This document shows, piece after piece, positions 1-7,093 of a stretch of 7,876 bases of DNA (the stretch's first letter is position 1; each line of letters opens with the position of its first letter). Location: assembly GCA_964012875.1 (NCBI GenBank), contig CAXGUU010000148.1, positions 1 through 7,876 of the forward strand. The letters are read 5' to 3'. Position numbers and translations under genes: made by a program. The notes beneath the pieces are model-generated. The model ran no database searches and was not told where the DNA came from. It saw only the letters and a list, made by a program, of their open reading frames with translations. Source of the DNA: CAXGUU01 sp964012875 (GTDB taxonomy: Bacteria > Pseudomonadota > Gammaproteobacteria > Ga0077536).

Positions 1-777
1 ATCGTCCTCGATGCCGGCGCGAGCGACCGCGGTTTTCAGTTCGTCTGCATAACGCGGTTTGCGTGGATGTGCCGCACCGATGATGACGCCGGCAACGGCT
101 TCATCGTCGGCACGCAGCCGGCGCAGCAATTCGATGAATTCGAGTTGACCTTTCCAGCGCGTTAAACGGGCCGGCAGCGCGATGACGAATTTGTTATCGA
201 GCGGGATCTGCGTCCTGCGCCATTCATCGAGCCAGTTATCGTCGGGGACGAAATCGGCAAAATAGCGGGCCGTATCGACCCCGCGTGGAATGACGTCGAT
301 GCGCTTGTGATCGACCTGCCGATAATAGTGGGTGATGTAGTCGCGGATAAATTCGGAGATCGCAATCACGCGTTGGCCACTGACCATGATGCGGCTGTAG
401 CGATTGACTGTGTAAGGGCCGTGTACGGTCGTTACCCAGCGCGGCTGTTCGGCCGCTGGCAGGCGCCGCCGCGCCAGCCAGCCGACCCATGCCGGCAGTC
501 GAGAGCGCGCGTGCACGATGTCAGCCTCGTGATCGGCCAGGATTTTGGCTAACGGCCGGATGAGGCCGAGGGTGCGTGGATGTTTGCGTCCGATGGGCAG
601 TTCAATATGGGTAGCGCCCAGGTCTTCAAGTTCGGGCACCATTCGCCCGCCGCCTGACACAACCAGCGCGCGGTGGCCGGCGGCGGTCAGCGCGCGTGCT
701 ATTTCAAGCGTGCCGCGTTCAACACCGCCGACGTTTAATTCGGGCAGCAACTGCAAGACGGTCATCGGTTTGCTCAC
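1..777 (-). CDS. GT4-type glycosyltransferase, 3' end cut by window edge
   Basis: Only the first 259 codons are in the window; the frame is open through base 1, so the C-terminal part is missing. The protein opens with a short strand and a Gly-Gly-Val-Glu-Arg loop (residues 17-21), the usual GT-B N-terminal acceptor-domain start of family 4 retaining glycosyltransferases. Further typical elements are TVHG (117-120), the IPRGVD segment (163-168) where the N-domain passes to the linker, and LPARLTRWKG (201-210), the first strand of the nucleotide-sugar domain with the conserved Arg and Lys. The EX7E donor motif would lie beyond the edge. The start is GTG at 777, chosen because GGGGAG lies 5 bases upstream; the in-frame ATG at 765 has no such site. 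The GTG overlaps the stop of the ELM1-family gene (GTGA), implying coupling. Likely role, by inference: adding a sugar to lipopolysaccharide core or a related envelope glycan at the cytoplasmic face. Donor and acceptor are unknown. Confidence 0.9.
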   Translation of the reverse strand, partial: MSKPMTVLQLLPELNVGGVERGTLEIARALTAAGHRALVVSGGGRMVPELEDLGATHIELPIGRKHPRTLGLIRPLAKILADHEADIVHARSRLPAWVGWLARRRLPAAEQPRWVTTVHGPYTVNRYSRIMVSGQRVIAISEFIRDYITHYYRQVDHKRIDVIPRGVDTARYFADFVPDDNWLDEWRRTQIPLDNKFVIALPARLTRWKGQLEFIELLRRLRADDEAVAGVIIGAAHPRKPRYADELKTAVARAGIEDD

Positions 778-1700
778 GTTGGCTCCCCGTTGGCCACACT
801 CAGTTGCGGAAAGCGGTCGAGCAACAGCGCGGCAATGCGATCGGCCTCCGCCAGCTGCTGTGGTCCGACGCTGTCGTGCCCCAGGGCGTGAACCCGATGG
901 TTCGCAATCAGGTCGGGCACGATGGCCGACACGCGATCGGTGCGTGCTGCGGGCATCTCGATGATGCCGACATCGGCGCCACTGGTCAGCGCTTCAAAAA
1001 TCATATTGACGCTGTCGCTGGTGACATAGGCACGGCTGGCGCGGCCGAGCCGGTTGGTCAGCCACGAACGGTCGACGCTGTCGAAGGGTACCCAGCTCAG
1101 GCGATTGTGGTTGATTTCCCCGCAAGCAGTGCGCAGGCTCGGCGGTGTGCGGGGAGAGTCGCACAAGGTCCAGTGCATGGTTTTATCAAGCGACAGGATC
1201 TGATCAATGGCTGTCAGCACCTGTGTATCGTCGCAGTGATGGTGCCGCGACGGGCCGCCAACGAGGATCAGGCCGTGGCTTGACTCTTTTTCCGTAGCGG
1301 GGGTCATCGGGTTCAAGACACCTTCGCTCACCCACACAGCAGGGTGCGCCCGGGGTTGATCATGGGCTGGGACGATGACCACGTCGAACCAGCCCAAGGG
1401 CAGGCTCGGACGCATCAGGCAAACACTCTTCGCCGAGCTTGCCCGTGACGCGGCTAACAAAGACCAATGGCTCGCGTGACCGGCGCCGACAATCAATTGT
1501 GGGGTCGGCAGCCCGTGACCTGCCGGAAAATGTCGGCGCCATGCGTCCAGCGCTGCGCGCAGACCGCGCGTACCGACTTCGATGCGGTGACTTTCAATCG
1601 CGGTCCGCCGGGCTAATGCGTCAAGCAGGCCCTGTACCTGGCGTTCGTGCCCAGCACGGCCATCGGCGAGCTGCCAGATGACCAGGGGCTGTGCCGGCAT
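774..1700 (-). CDS. Mitochondrial fission ELM1 family protein (DUF1022)
   Basis: This 308-residue protein carries the family signature DGRAGHERQ at residues 13-21. Other family-like blocks are VGAGHAS (71-77), the LVGGPSRHHH turn (146-155), SPRTPP (182-187) and VTSDSVNMIFEALTSG (226-241). The last block resembles the donor-side loop of GT-B fold enzymes, and I recall the Pfam family being placed with GT-B glycosyltransferases. The plant member ELM1 recruits a dynamin to mitochondria. The bacterial role is not established, and the 'fission' name is carried over from plants. It follows ilvE after 22 bases and ends inside the start of a GT4 gene through a GTGA overlap, so an envelope-glycan job is a reasonable inference. 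The ATG at 1700 is the only sensible start, because the conserved core begins within ten residues; no clear Shine-Dalgarno precedes it. There is no signal peptide or membrane segment, so it is probably cytoplasmic or peripheral. Confidence 0.88.
   Translation of the reverse strand: MPAQPLVIWQLADGRAGHERQVQGLLDALARRTAIESHRIEVGTRGLRAALDAWRRHFPAGHGLPTPQLIVGAGHASHWSLLAASRASSAKSVCLMRPSLPLGWFDVVIVPAHDQPRAHPAVWVSEGVLNPMTPATEKESSHGLILVGGPSRHHHCDDTQVLTAIDQILSLDKTMHWTLCDSPRTPPSLRTACGEINHNRLSWVPFDSVDRSWLTNRLGRASRAYVTSDSVNMIFEALTSGADVGIIEMPAARTDRVSAIVPDLIANHRVHALGHDSVGPQQLAEADRIAALLLDRFPQLSVANGEPT
783..788 (-). promoter_or_regulatory. Ribosome binding site deciding the GTG start of the glycosyltransferase
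   Basis: On the minus strand this reads GGGGAG, 5 bases before the GTG at 777. It lies inside the last codons of the upstream ELM1-family gene. It supports the GTG start over the in-frame ATG 12 bases further on. Confidence 0.6.
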
Positions 1701-1722
1701 GCTGTAGAACTGGTCGTGGCGT

Positions 1723-2646
1723 CTATTTGACCAGTGTGAACCAATCGGCCGGGCCGTCTCGTTTGCCTGTCACGAGATCGAGATAGGCACTCTGCAGCTG
1801 CTTGGTCACCGGGCCGATGGAGCCCTGGCCGATCTGGCGGTTGTCGAGTTCTCGAATGGGCGTGACTTCCGCCGCGGTGCCGGTAAAGAAGGCTTCGTCG
1901 GCGATGTAAATCTCGTCACGCGTGATGCGTTTTTCGACCACTTCGAGGCCTTCTTCGGCTGCCAGCGTCATCACGGTCTCGCGCGTGATGCCTTCAAGCG
2001 ACGAGGTAATCTCAGGTGTATAGACGACGCCCTTGCGCACGATAAAGATGTTTTCGCCGCTGCCCTCAGCCACCATGCCTTCGTTGTCCAGCATCAACGC
2101 CTCGTCGTAGCCATCGCGCGCTGCTTCCTGCAACGCGAGGATGGAGTTGATGTAGTTGCCGCAGGCCTTGGCCCGACACATGACGCTGTTGACCAGATGC
2201 CGCGTATAGGATGAGGTCTTGATACGAATGCCTTTCTCCAGCGCGTCGGCCCCAAGGTAAGCGCCCCAGAACCACGAGGCGATGGAGACATGAACGGAGA
2301 GGTTGTCGGCGTGCAAGCCCATACCCTCAGATCCGTAATACACCAGCGGTCGGATGTAGGCTGAAGCCAGTTCGTTGTCTTTGACCGATTCGACGCAGGC
2401 GTTAACGATGGTTGCCATCGAATACGGCACGTCCATTTCCAGGATGTGGGCGGTGTCGAACAGGCGGCGGATATGATCCTCGAGCCGGAAAATCGCCGTA
2501 CCCTGATCGGTCTCGTAGGCCCGAATGCCTTCAAACGCACCCACGCCATAGTGCAGGGTATGGGTCAGCACGTGAACATTGGCATCGCGCCACTGGACTT
2601 TTTCGCCGTCCATCCAGATCACGCCATCGCGATCGGCATAACTCAT
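1723..2646 (-). CDS. ilvE: Branched-chain amino acid aminotransferase
   Basis: IlvE reversibly transfers the amino group between glutamate and the 2-keto acids of leucine, isoleucine and valine, the last step of their synthesis, in the cytoplasm with PLP. The 307 residues match the usual size of the bacterial enzyme. Family marks include HYGVGAFEGIRAY (32-44), YIRPLVYYG (97-105), the PLP-binding lysine in CRAKACGNYINS (Lys160, equivalent to Lys159 of E. coli), VAEGSGENIF (192-201, with the PLP-contacting Glu194), SLEGITR (216-222) and FFTGTAAEVTPI (253-264). This is fold type IV. The ATG start at 2646 has AGGAG 7 bases upstream. It lies downstream of glnE in the same direction after a 165-base gap, and upstream of the ELM1-family gene after 22 bases. 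The gap contains a possible attenuation leader, described separately. No residue of the active site appears to be missing. Confidence 0.97.
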   Translation of the reverse strand: MSYADRDGVIWMDGEKVQWRDANVHVLTHTLHYGVGAFEGIRAYETDQGTAIFRLEDHIRRLFDTAHILEMDVPYSMATIVNACVESVKDNELASAYIRPLVYYGSEGMGLHADNLSVHVSIASWFWGAYLGADALEKGIRIKTSSYTRHLVNSVMCRAKACGNYINSILALQEAARDGYDEALMLDNEGMVAEGSGENIFIVRKGVVYTPEITSSLEGITRETVMTLAAEEGLEVVEKRITRDEIYIADEAFFTGTAAEVTPIRELDNRQIGQGSIGPVTKQLQSAYLDLVTGKRDGPADWFTLVK

Positions 2647-2653
2647 TATTTTT

Positions 2654-2658
2654 CTCCT
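2654..2658 (-). promoter_or_regulatory. Ribosome binding site of ilvE
   Basis: On the minus strand this reads AGGAG, 7 bases before the ilvE ATG. It is the clearest Shine-Dalgarno sequence in the window and fixes the ilvE start. Confidence 0.8.
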
Positions 2659-2678
2659 GAAGAAAGCTCTTAAAAGCG

Positions 2679-2694
2679 AGCGAGCATGCCCGCT
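2679..2694 (-). terminator. Weak hairpin with T-run before ilvE (possible attenuator)
   Basis: On the minus strand AGCGGG-CATG-CTCGCT can fold into a six-pair stem with one G-U pair and a four-base loop. After three bases (CGC) follows TTTT. The stem is short and the T-run is brief, so as a stand-alone terminator it is weak. Its position, about 30 bases before the ilvE start and after a small open frame, is where an attenuator would sit. It may also be chance in GC-rich DNA. Confidence 0.2.
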
Positions 2695-2724
2695 GGCAAG
2701 GCGTGGGGTGATCGAGAAGCGCAG

Positions 2725-2730
2725 TTTATA
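2725..2730 (-). promoter_or_regulatory. Possible -10 element for ilvE
   Basis: On the minus strand this reads TATAAA, five of six matches to the sigma-70 -10 hexamer, in the most AT-rich part of the gap. No good -35 hexamer is seen 16-18 bases upstream, and there is no extended -10 TG. If real, transcription would begin downstream of the possible leader peptide, which would argue against the attenuation reading. Confidence 0.25.
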
Positions 2731-2788
2731 CCTGATAAACGAGGATCGCAGGGCGCTTCACGCCGCCGCCCCTGGCTTTCTTCGCCAT
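2726..2788 (-). CDS. Possible 20-codon leader peptide before ilvE
   Basis: An ATG at 2788 opens a 20-residue frame ending in AILVYQV and TAA. It begins with a basic, glycine-rich stretch (Lys3, Lys4, Arg6, Gly7-9, Lys11, Arg12). Ile15, Leu16, Val17 and Val20 are the products of the pathway that ilvE completes, and they fall in the loop of an inner stem, as control codons do in attenuation leaders. Against it: there is no long run of such codons, Ile/Leu/Val make up only 5 of 20 residues, and the Shine-Dalgarno (GGGG, 10 bases upstream) is poor. I do not recognise a known leader family. It may simply be a chance frame. Confidence 0.2.
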   Translation of the reverse strand: MAKKARGGGVKRPAILVYQV

Positions 2789-2811
2789 GTTTCTAATCAC
2801 CCCGCCAGGGC

Positions 2812-5733
2812 CTAGTCGAATATGGTCTTCCAAATTGCCTGCACCGCATGGCGATGGTCGGCAAACTCCGTTACCGGCACCAGGGCGTCGATTTGTTGAA
2901 GCGCCGAACGATGAATCTGCGCCCGGTAAGCGAAATAGGCGTCGCGCAGCTCGTCGCAAGCGGCTGCTGGTAACAGCTCGAGTTCAGCGATGGTTTCGAG
3001 TAAACGGAGGTTGTCGGTCCAGTCGAGCAGTGCGTCGTGCTGCGCCGCCCAACGCAGGACGGCGTATTGCACCATAAATTCAATATCAGTAATACCACCG
3101 ACACCGCGCTTGAGATCGAAATGTGAGTCGTCACCGCGGTCGACCTCGCCCAGCATGCGCTTGCGCATCTCGACGATCGCTTGTTTGAGGTCTGCCTCGA
3201 CCCGGGGCCGGCGCAGCACTTCGTTGCGGATGCGATCGAACTCGGCAATGACTTCGCACTGGCCGGCAATGCCGCGCGCGCGCACCAGCGCCTGGTGCTC
3301 CCATACCCAGGCTTGCTCTGTCATGTAGGTTTGAAACGCCGGCGTTGGGCAAACCATCATGCCCGCATTACCGCTCGGCCTTAAACGTGTATCGACTTCA
3401 TAGGCCGTGCCAGACGGCGTCGTGGTACTCAGGATGTGGATGAAACGCTGGGCGAGGCGGGTATAAAAAACGTTGTTTTCGACCGATTTCTCACCATTGG
3501 TCTGTTGCGCGCTGCCGGTGGAATCATTCAGAAAAACGAGATCCAGATCCGACCCGTAACCGAGTTCAATCCCGCCCATCTTGCCGTAGGCAATGACCGC
3601 AAAGCCGGTCTCGCACCTGTTGCCGCCGTCATCACGGCAGGGGGTGCCGTAGCGAGTCGTCAGTTCCGACCAGGCCAGATCGAGCGCACTGTTCACGCAG
3701 GCCTCTGCGGTCCAGGCCAGCTGGTCACTCACGCGCGCGACGGGCAAATGTCCCATCACATCACTGGCTGCGACGCGCAGGACCTGTTGATTGCGGAACG
3801 CACGCAGGGCTTCCATCGCCTGCTCAAGGCCATCAGTGGTGCGTATTTTCTGCGCCGCCAGCTGCATAAGCGCTGATGCCTGTGGTGGTGAGTAGAGCTG
3901 GCGGGCGTCCAGCAACTCATCGAGTAAGAGAGGATGGGCGGTGATCTGTCCGGCGATCCACGGGCTCGCTTCAAACAATTCAAGCAAACGTTTAAGCGCC
4001 GGCGGGTTGTCGGCAAGGAAACTCATGTACACGCTGCGCCGTGCCACGGTTGTAATCAGCTTGGCCAGCGCTGCGTAAGCGCTGGCGCCGGTTCCGGTGG
4101 CTTCGGCAGACTCGAGCAACAGCGGCACCAGGCGGTCAAGGCGTTCGCGGCCCTCGCGACTCAGCCGGTTCAGGAATCGCGTGTGCGCAATCACCGACAA
4201 CAGTTGTTCCGCGCCAGCGCTGAGCGGACCCTCGGGACCCGGGATGGCGGCATCGTCATCGCCCTCCGCGGCGTGCTGCCAGGCACGGACCCAGCCGTCG
4301 CCGGATGTCCCCGCATTATCTTCATCAGGTGTTTCGAGCAAACCCTGGAAGTGCGACTGGGTCCGCGTGCGATGCTGGCTCAGGGTCGTGGCGAACGCGT
4401 CCCAGCTCGGAAAACCCAGGGCGTAACGCAAACGCTCACGCTCCGGCTCGGATTCGGGCAACGCATGTGTCTGCCAGTCATGCGCCTGCTGCAGGCGGTG
4501 CTCGGTGGTGCGCAGGAAGGCGTAAGCCTGTTTGAGTTCATCAACATCCGCGGACTCAAGCAGCTTCAGTGTTGCGCAGGTATCGAGTGCCGCCACAATC
4601 GAGCGCGTGCGCAGATCGGGTTCGCGTCCGCCGCGAATCAGCTGGAACAGCTGGCCGGTGAATTCAATCTCGCGAATACCGCCGGCCCCGCGCTTAACGT
4701 CGGCAGCGAGCGCGGCGGAGTCGGCTTCGTCATTGATCAGCCGTTTCATTTCGCGCAGCGATTCGAGCGAGCCGTAATCGAGGTAGCGTCGAAAGACGAA
4801 GGGTCGCGTCAGCGCTTCAAAGCGTTTTTGCGCGCGCGCGTTGCCCGAAATCATGCGCGCCTTGATGAGCGCGTAACGCTCCCAGTCGCGACCGTGGGTG
4901 GCGTAATAATGCTCGAGCGCCGCCAGCGAAGTGGTCAGCGGACCTGAGTCACCAAAGGGCCTGAGGCGCATATCGACGCGGAAGACGTAACCGTCCGCGG
5001 TAGTCTCGTTCAGCAGCGCAATGAATTCGCGACCGAGGCGATCGAAATATTCTTGGTGGTCAATGTCCTTGCGCCCGCCGTCCGTAGTACCGGCACATTG
5101 GTAGACGAAGATCAGATCGATATCGGATGAGAAGTTGAGCTCGCCACCACCCAGTTTGCCCATGCCGACCACACCGAGTTCGAGCACCTCCCCGTATTCA
5201 TCCCGGGCCCGCCCGAAGCGGGGTTCAAGCGTTTGCCCAAGCCAGCTGACGGTGCCAGCGATAATCGCGTCGGCGAAGGCGGAAAGCTCGGCCATGATGG
5301 TATGGACGTCCGTACCGAGCACAATGTCACGCCAGGCGATGCGCGCTGCTTCGAGCTGGCGGGTTTCGCGCAACAAGCGCTTGGCCGCTGCCACGTCGCT
5401 CGCCCCGTCCAGGACGGCCGTGATCATCGCGATGTATTCGCCGCTGGCGCGCGGCCGGCCAATCGATGCATCACTGACTAGGTCGAGCAGGGCGCGCGGT
5501 TGGCGGATCGCAATTTCCGCGAAAAAGGGGCTCGCGGTGAAGGCTTGCTCGAGCGGCCCCAGCAACTCTGCCGCTACTTTTGTGCTGTCGCATGCGGCAT
5601 CAAAACGCTGTTTGAGTGCCGCCTGCTCGTCGGCGAGGATGTCCGGGATTGCTACGCGCACAAGGGTGAGCCCGCCGTCATAGTGCGGCCGGCGCAGATC
5701 AGGCCCGGCCGTAGTGGCCGTGATTCTGGCCAT
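2812..5733 (-). CDS. glnE: Bifunctional glutamine synthetase adenylyltransferase/adenylyl-removing enzyme
   Basis: GlnE adds AMP to a tyrosine of glutamine synthetase to switch it down, and removes it by phosphorolysis, under control of the PII protein and glutamine. From the ATG at 5733 it has 973 residues (946 in E. coli). It has the two repeated nucleotidyltransferase halves. The N-terminal, adenylyl-removing half has GMGKLGGGELNFSSDIDLIF (190-209, metal-binding Asp204 and Asp206) and GGIREIEF (352-358 region). The C-terminal, adenylylating half has YGKMGGIELGYGSDLDLVF (716-734, Asp729 and Asp731) and GGITDIEF (879-886). Between them is a helical regulatory middle with an acidic, low-complexity linker near residues 465-505. 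All catalytic aspartates are present. The frame is open upstream to a GTG at 5808, adding 25 residues. I prefer the ATG because the upstream residues do not resemble the family, but neither start has a clear Shine-Dalgarno. It is divergent from the ybdL-type gene and lies upstream of ilvE. Confidence 0.96.
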   Translation of the reverse strand: MARITATTAGPDLRRPHYDGGLTLVRVAIPDILADEQAALKQRFDAACDSTKVAAELLGPLEQAFTASPFFAEIAIRQPRALLDLVSDASIGRPRASGEYIAMITAVLDGASDVAAAKRLLRETRQLEAARIAWRDIVLGTDVHTIMAELSAFADAIIAGTVSWLGQTLEPRFGRARDEYGEVLELGVVGMGKLGGGELNFSSDIDLIFVYQCAGTTDGGRKDIDHQEYFDRLGREFIALLNETTADGYVFRVDMRLRPFGDSGPLTTSLAALEHYYATHGRDWERYALIKARMISGNARAQKRFEALTRPFVFRRYLDYGSLESLREMKRLINDEADSAALAADVKRGAGGIREIEFTGQLFQLIRGGREPDLRTRSIVAALDTCATLKLLESADVDELKQAYAFLRTTEHRLQQAHDWQTHALPESEPERERLRYALGFPSWDAFATTLSQHRTRTQSHFQGLLETPDEDNAGTSGDGWVRAWQHAAEGDDDAAIPGPEGPLSAGAEQLLSVIAHTRFLNRLSREGRERLDRLVPLLLESAEATGTGASAYAALAKLITTVARRSVYMSFLADNPPALKRLLELFEASPWIAGQITAHPLLLDELLDARQLYSPPQASALMQLAAQKIRTTDGLEQAMEALRAFRNQQVLRVAASDVMGHLPVARVSDQLAWTAEACVNSALDLAWSELTTRYGTPCRDDGGNRCETGFAVIAYGKMGGIELGYGSDLDLVFLNDSTGSAQQTNGEKSVENNVFYTRLAQRFIHILSTTTPSGTAYEVDTRLRPSGNAGMMVCPTPAFQTYMTEQAWVWEHQALVRARGIAGQCEVIAEFDRIRNEVLRRPRVEADLKQAIVEMRKRMLGEVDRGDDSHFDLKRGVGGITDIEFMVQYAVLRWAAQHDALLDWTDNLRLLETIAELELLPAAACDELRDAYFAYRAQIHRSALQQIDALVPVTEFADHRHAVQAIWKTIFD

Positions 5734-5920
5734 TTGAAATGTGAGCAGCCAGACCCGGACGTACACGGGCGTCGCGTGAGTTGATCTCGCCCGGCAGGCG
5801 CATGACACTCTTCGGCGAAGTTTTTGGGCGCGGTCATGTCACGAGGGCGGAACATCAAGTGTTTCGATTATGAATGAACGCAGCCGAAGTCTCGACCGTC
5901 TACAACCGAACAGTGAAGTC
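5734..5920. other. Divergent intergenic region between glnE and the methionine aminotransferase gene
   Basis: This 187-base stretch must hold the promoters of both divergent genes if the chosen starts are right. I find no convincing -35/-10 pair in either direction. TTGATC at 5781-5786 (plus) lacks a good partner, and GATTAT near 5866 (plus) is only a partial -10. CTTCGGCGAAG followed by TTTTT at 5810-5825 makes a four-pair stem, too weak to call a terminator. If the upstream alternative starts (GTG 5808, ATG 5870) are used, the gap shrinks to 61 bases. Confidence 0.4.
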
Positions 5921-7075
5921 ATGAACACGCCAACCATTGACAGCAAGCTGCCGGATGTCGGCACCACCATATTTACCGTAATGTCACAGATGGCACACGA
6001 CTTCGGTGCCATTAACCTGTCCCAGGGCTACCCGGACTATGACGGCCCTGCGGCCCTGCTTGAAAGCCTGGCCTGGTATGCCAGCAACGGCTACAACCAG
6101 TATGCACCGCTGGCGGGTGTGCCGGCCTTGCGCAAGCAGTGCGCGGCTAAGGTCGAGCGTTTTTACAATCGTCCCACCCATGCAGACGATGAAGTGACCA
6201 TCACGCCCGGCGCGACCGAGGCCATCTATTGTGCTGTCACCGCCGTCGTCGCTGCAGGCGATGAAGTGATCATGTTTGATCCGGTCTACGACTGTTACGA
6301 CCCGGCTGTGCGTTTAAACGGCGGCGTGCCGGTGCACCTGACCCTGCGGGCTCCGGCCTACCGCATCGACTGGGATGTCGTGCGCAAGGCCATCACGCCA
6401 CGGACGAGGGTGATCATGATCAATTCGCCTCATAACCCCACGGGCGCCGTGATCGATGCCGACGATATCGCCGAGCTAACCCAACTCGCTGAGCAACACG
6501 ACCTGATCGTCATCAGTGATGAAGTTTATGAACATCTTATTTACGACGGGCGTCAACATGCCAGCGTATTGCGCGAACCGCGGCTGTCGGCGCGCGCTTT
6601 TGTAATCTCATCGTTCGGCAAGACCTTCCATGTGACCGGCTGGAAAACGGGCTATGTGGTCGCGCCGCCAACGCTGACTCTCGAGCTGCGGCGCGTGCAT
6701 CAGTTCGTGGCCTTCGTCGCCTTCACGCCGGTGCAGCACGCGCTGGCCGATTTCATGGCGAGCAATCCTGAGCATCTCGATCAACTGCCGGCGTTCTATC
6801 AGCGCAAACGCGATTTGTTCAACGCGGCGATAGCGCATTCACGCTTCGAATTTACACCCAGCAGCGGTACGTTCTTTCAGCTGGTCGATTATTCCGCGAT
6901 CTCAGATGACCCCGATACGCGTTTTGTCGAATACCTAACCCAGACCATCGGCGTTGCTGCCATCCCGATGTCGGTGTTCTACCAGAACCCACCGGACCAT
7001 CGCTACGTGCGGTTTTGCTTTTGCAAAGAGGATGCGACGCTCGAGAAAGCGGCCCGAATTCTGGCGGATCTCTAA
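5921..7075 (+). CDS. ybdL: Methionine aminotransferase (YbdL type, PLP fold type I)
   Basis: This enzyme of the aspartate aminotransferase superfamily (class I/II) is closest by eye to E. coli YbdL. YbdL transaminates methionine to 4-methylthio-2-oxobutanoate and also accepts some aromatic and other amino acids. From the ATG at 5921 it has 384 residues, against 386 in E. coli. The N-terminal SKLPDVGTTIFTVMSQMA and INLSQGYPDYDGP (31-43) match closely. Active-site marks are NSPHNPTG (168-175), SDEVYEH (199-205), the PLP lysine in SSFGKTFHVTGWKTGY (Lys234) and the substrate-carboxylate arginine in YVRFCF (Arg364). An in-frame ATG at 5870 would add 17 residues with no family match, so the later start is preferred; neither has a strong Shine-Dalgarno. 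It is divergent from glnE and ends 18 bases before the convergent fxsA. A role in methionine salvage or keto-acid transamination is likely. The exact substrate is not readable from the sequence. Confidence 0.92.
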   Translation: MNTPTIDSKLPDVGTTIFTVMSQMAHDFGAINLSQGYPDYDGPAALLESLAWYASNGYNQYAPLAGVPALRKQCAAKVERFYNRPTHADDEVTITPGATEAIYCAVTAVVAAGDEVIMFDPVYDCYDPAVRLNGGVPVHLTLRAPAYRIDWDVVRKAITPRTRVIMINSPHNPTGAVIDADDIAELTQLAEQHDLIVISDEVYEHLIYDGRQHASVLREPRLSARAFVISSFGKTFHVTGWKTGYVVAPPTLTLELRRVHQFVAFVAFTPVQHALADFMASNPEHLDQLPAFYQRKRDLFNAAIAHSRFEFTPSSGTFFQLVDYSAISDDPDTRFVEYLTQTIGVAAIPMSVFYQNPPDHRYVRFCFCKEDATLEKAARILADL

Positions 7076-7093
7076 AACGGACCCGCGCGGACG

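Larger units (their letters stand above)
2705..2803 (-). repeat. Nested inverted repeats in the glnE-ilvE gap
   Basis: Bases 2705-2712 (GGGGTGAT) are the exact complement-reverse of 2796-2803 (ATCACCCC). Inside them, 2716-2722 (GAAGCGC) pairs with 2753-2759 (GCGCTTC). The two stems are nested and compatible in one RNA. The outer one can be extended by GGC/GCC across a two-base bulge. A third pair, 2770-2776 (CCCTGGC) with 2804-2810 (GCCAGGG), would compete with the outer stem. The repeats are plain in the sequence; an RNA structure built from them is inference. Confidence 0.5.

Noticed and set aside
4828..4843. Alternating GC run (gcgcgcgcgcg) as a possible Z-DNA or repeat tract
   Set aside because: It is short, encodes ordinary residues in glnE, and a similar run occurs near 3272-3285, as expected in GC-rich coding DNA.
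3934..4947. A 337-codon plus-strand open frame opposite glnE
   Set aside because: It lies wholly antisense to the well-conserved glnE frame, has no recognisable domain, and long antisense frames are common in GC-rich genes.
5735..5803. Small minus-strand frame starting at the ATG at 5803, before and overlapping the glnE start
   Set aside because: It is in a different frame from glnE, has no ribosome site and no recognisable sequence; the overlap is explained by chance.
5810..5825. CTTCGGCGAAG followed by TTTTT, looking like a terminator
   Set aside because: The stem has only four pairs, and on the plus strand it follows no gene that would need termination; it is upstream of the aminotransferase gene.
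5852..5864. AACA-N5-TGTT inverted repeat near 5852-5864 as an operator
   Set aside because: Four-base arms are expected by chance and no matching second site is present.
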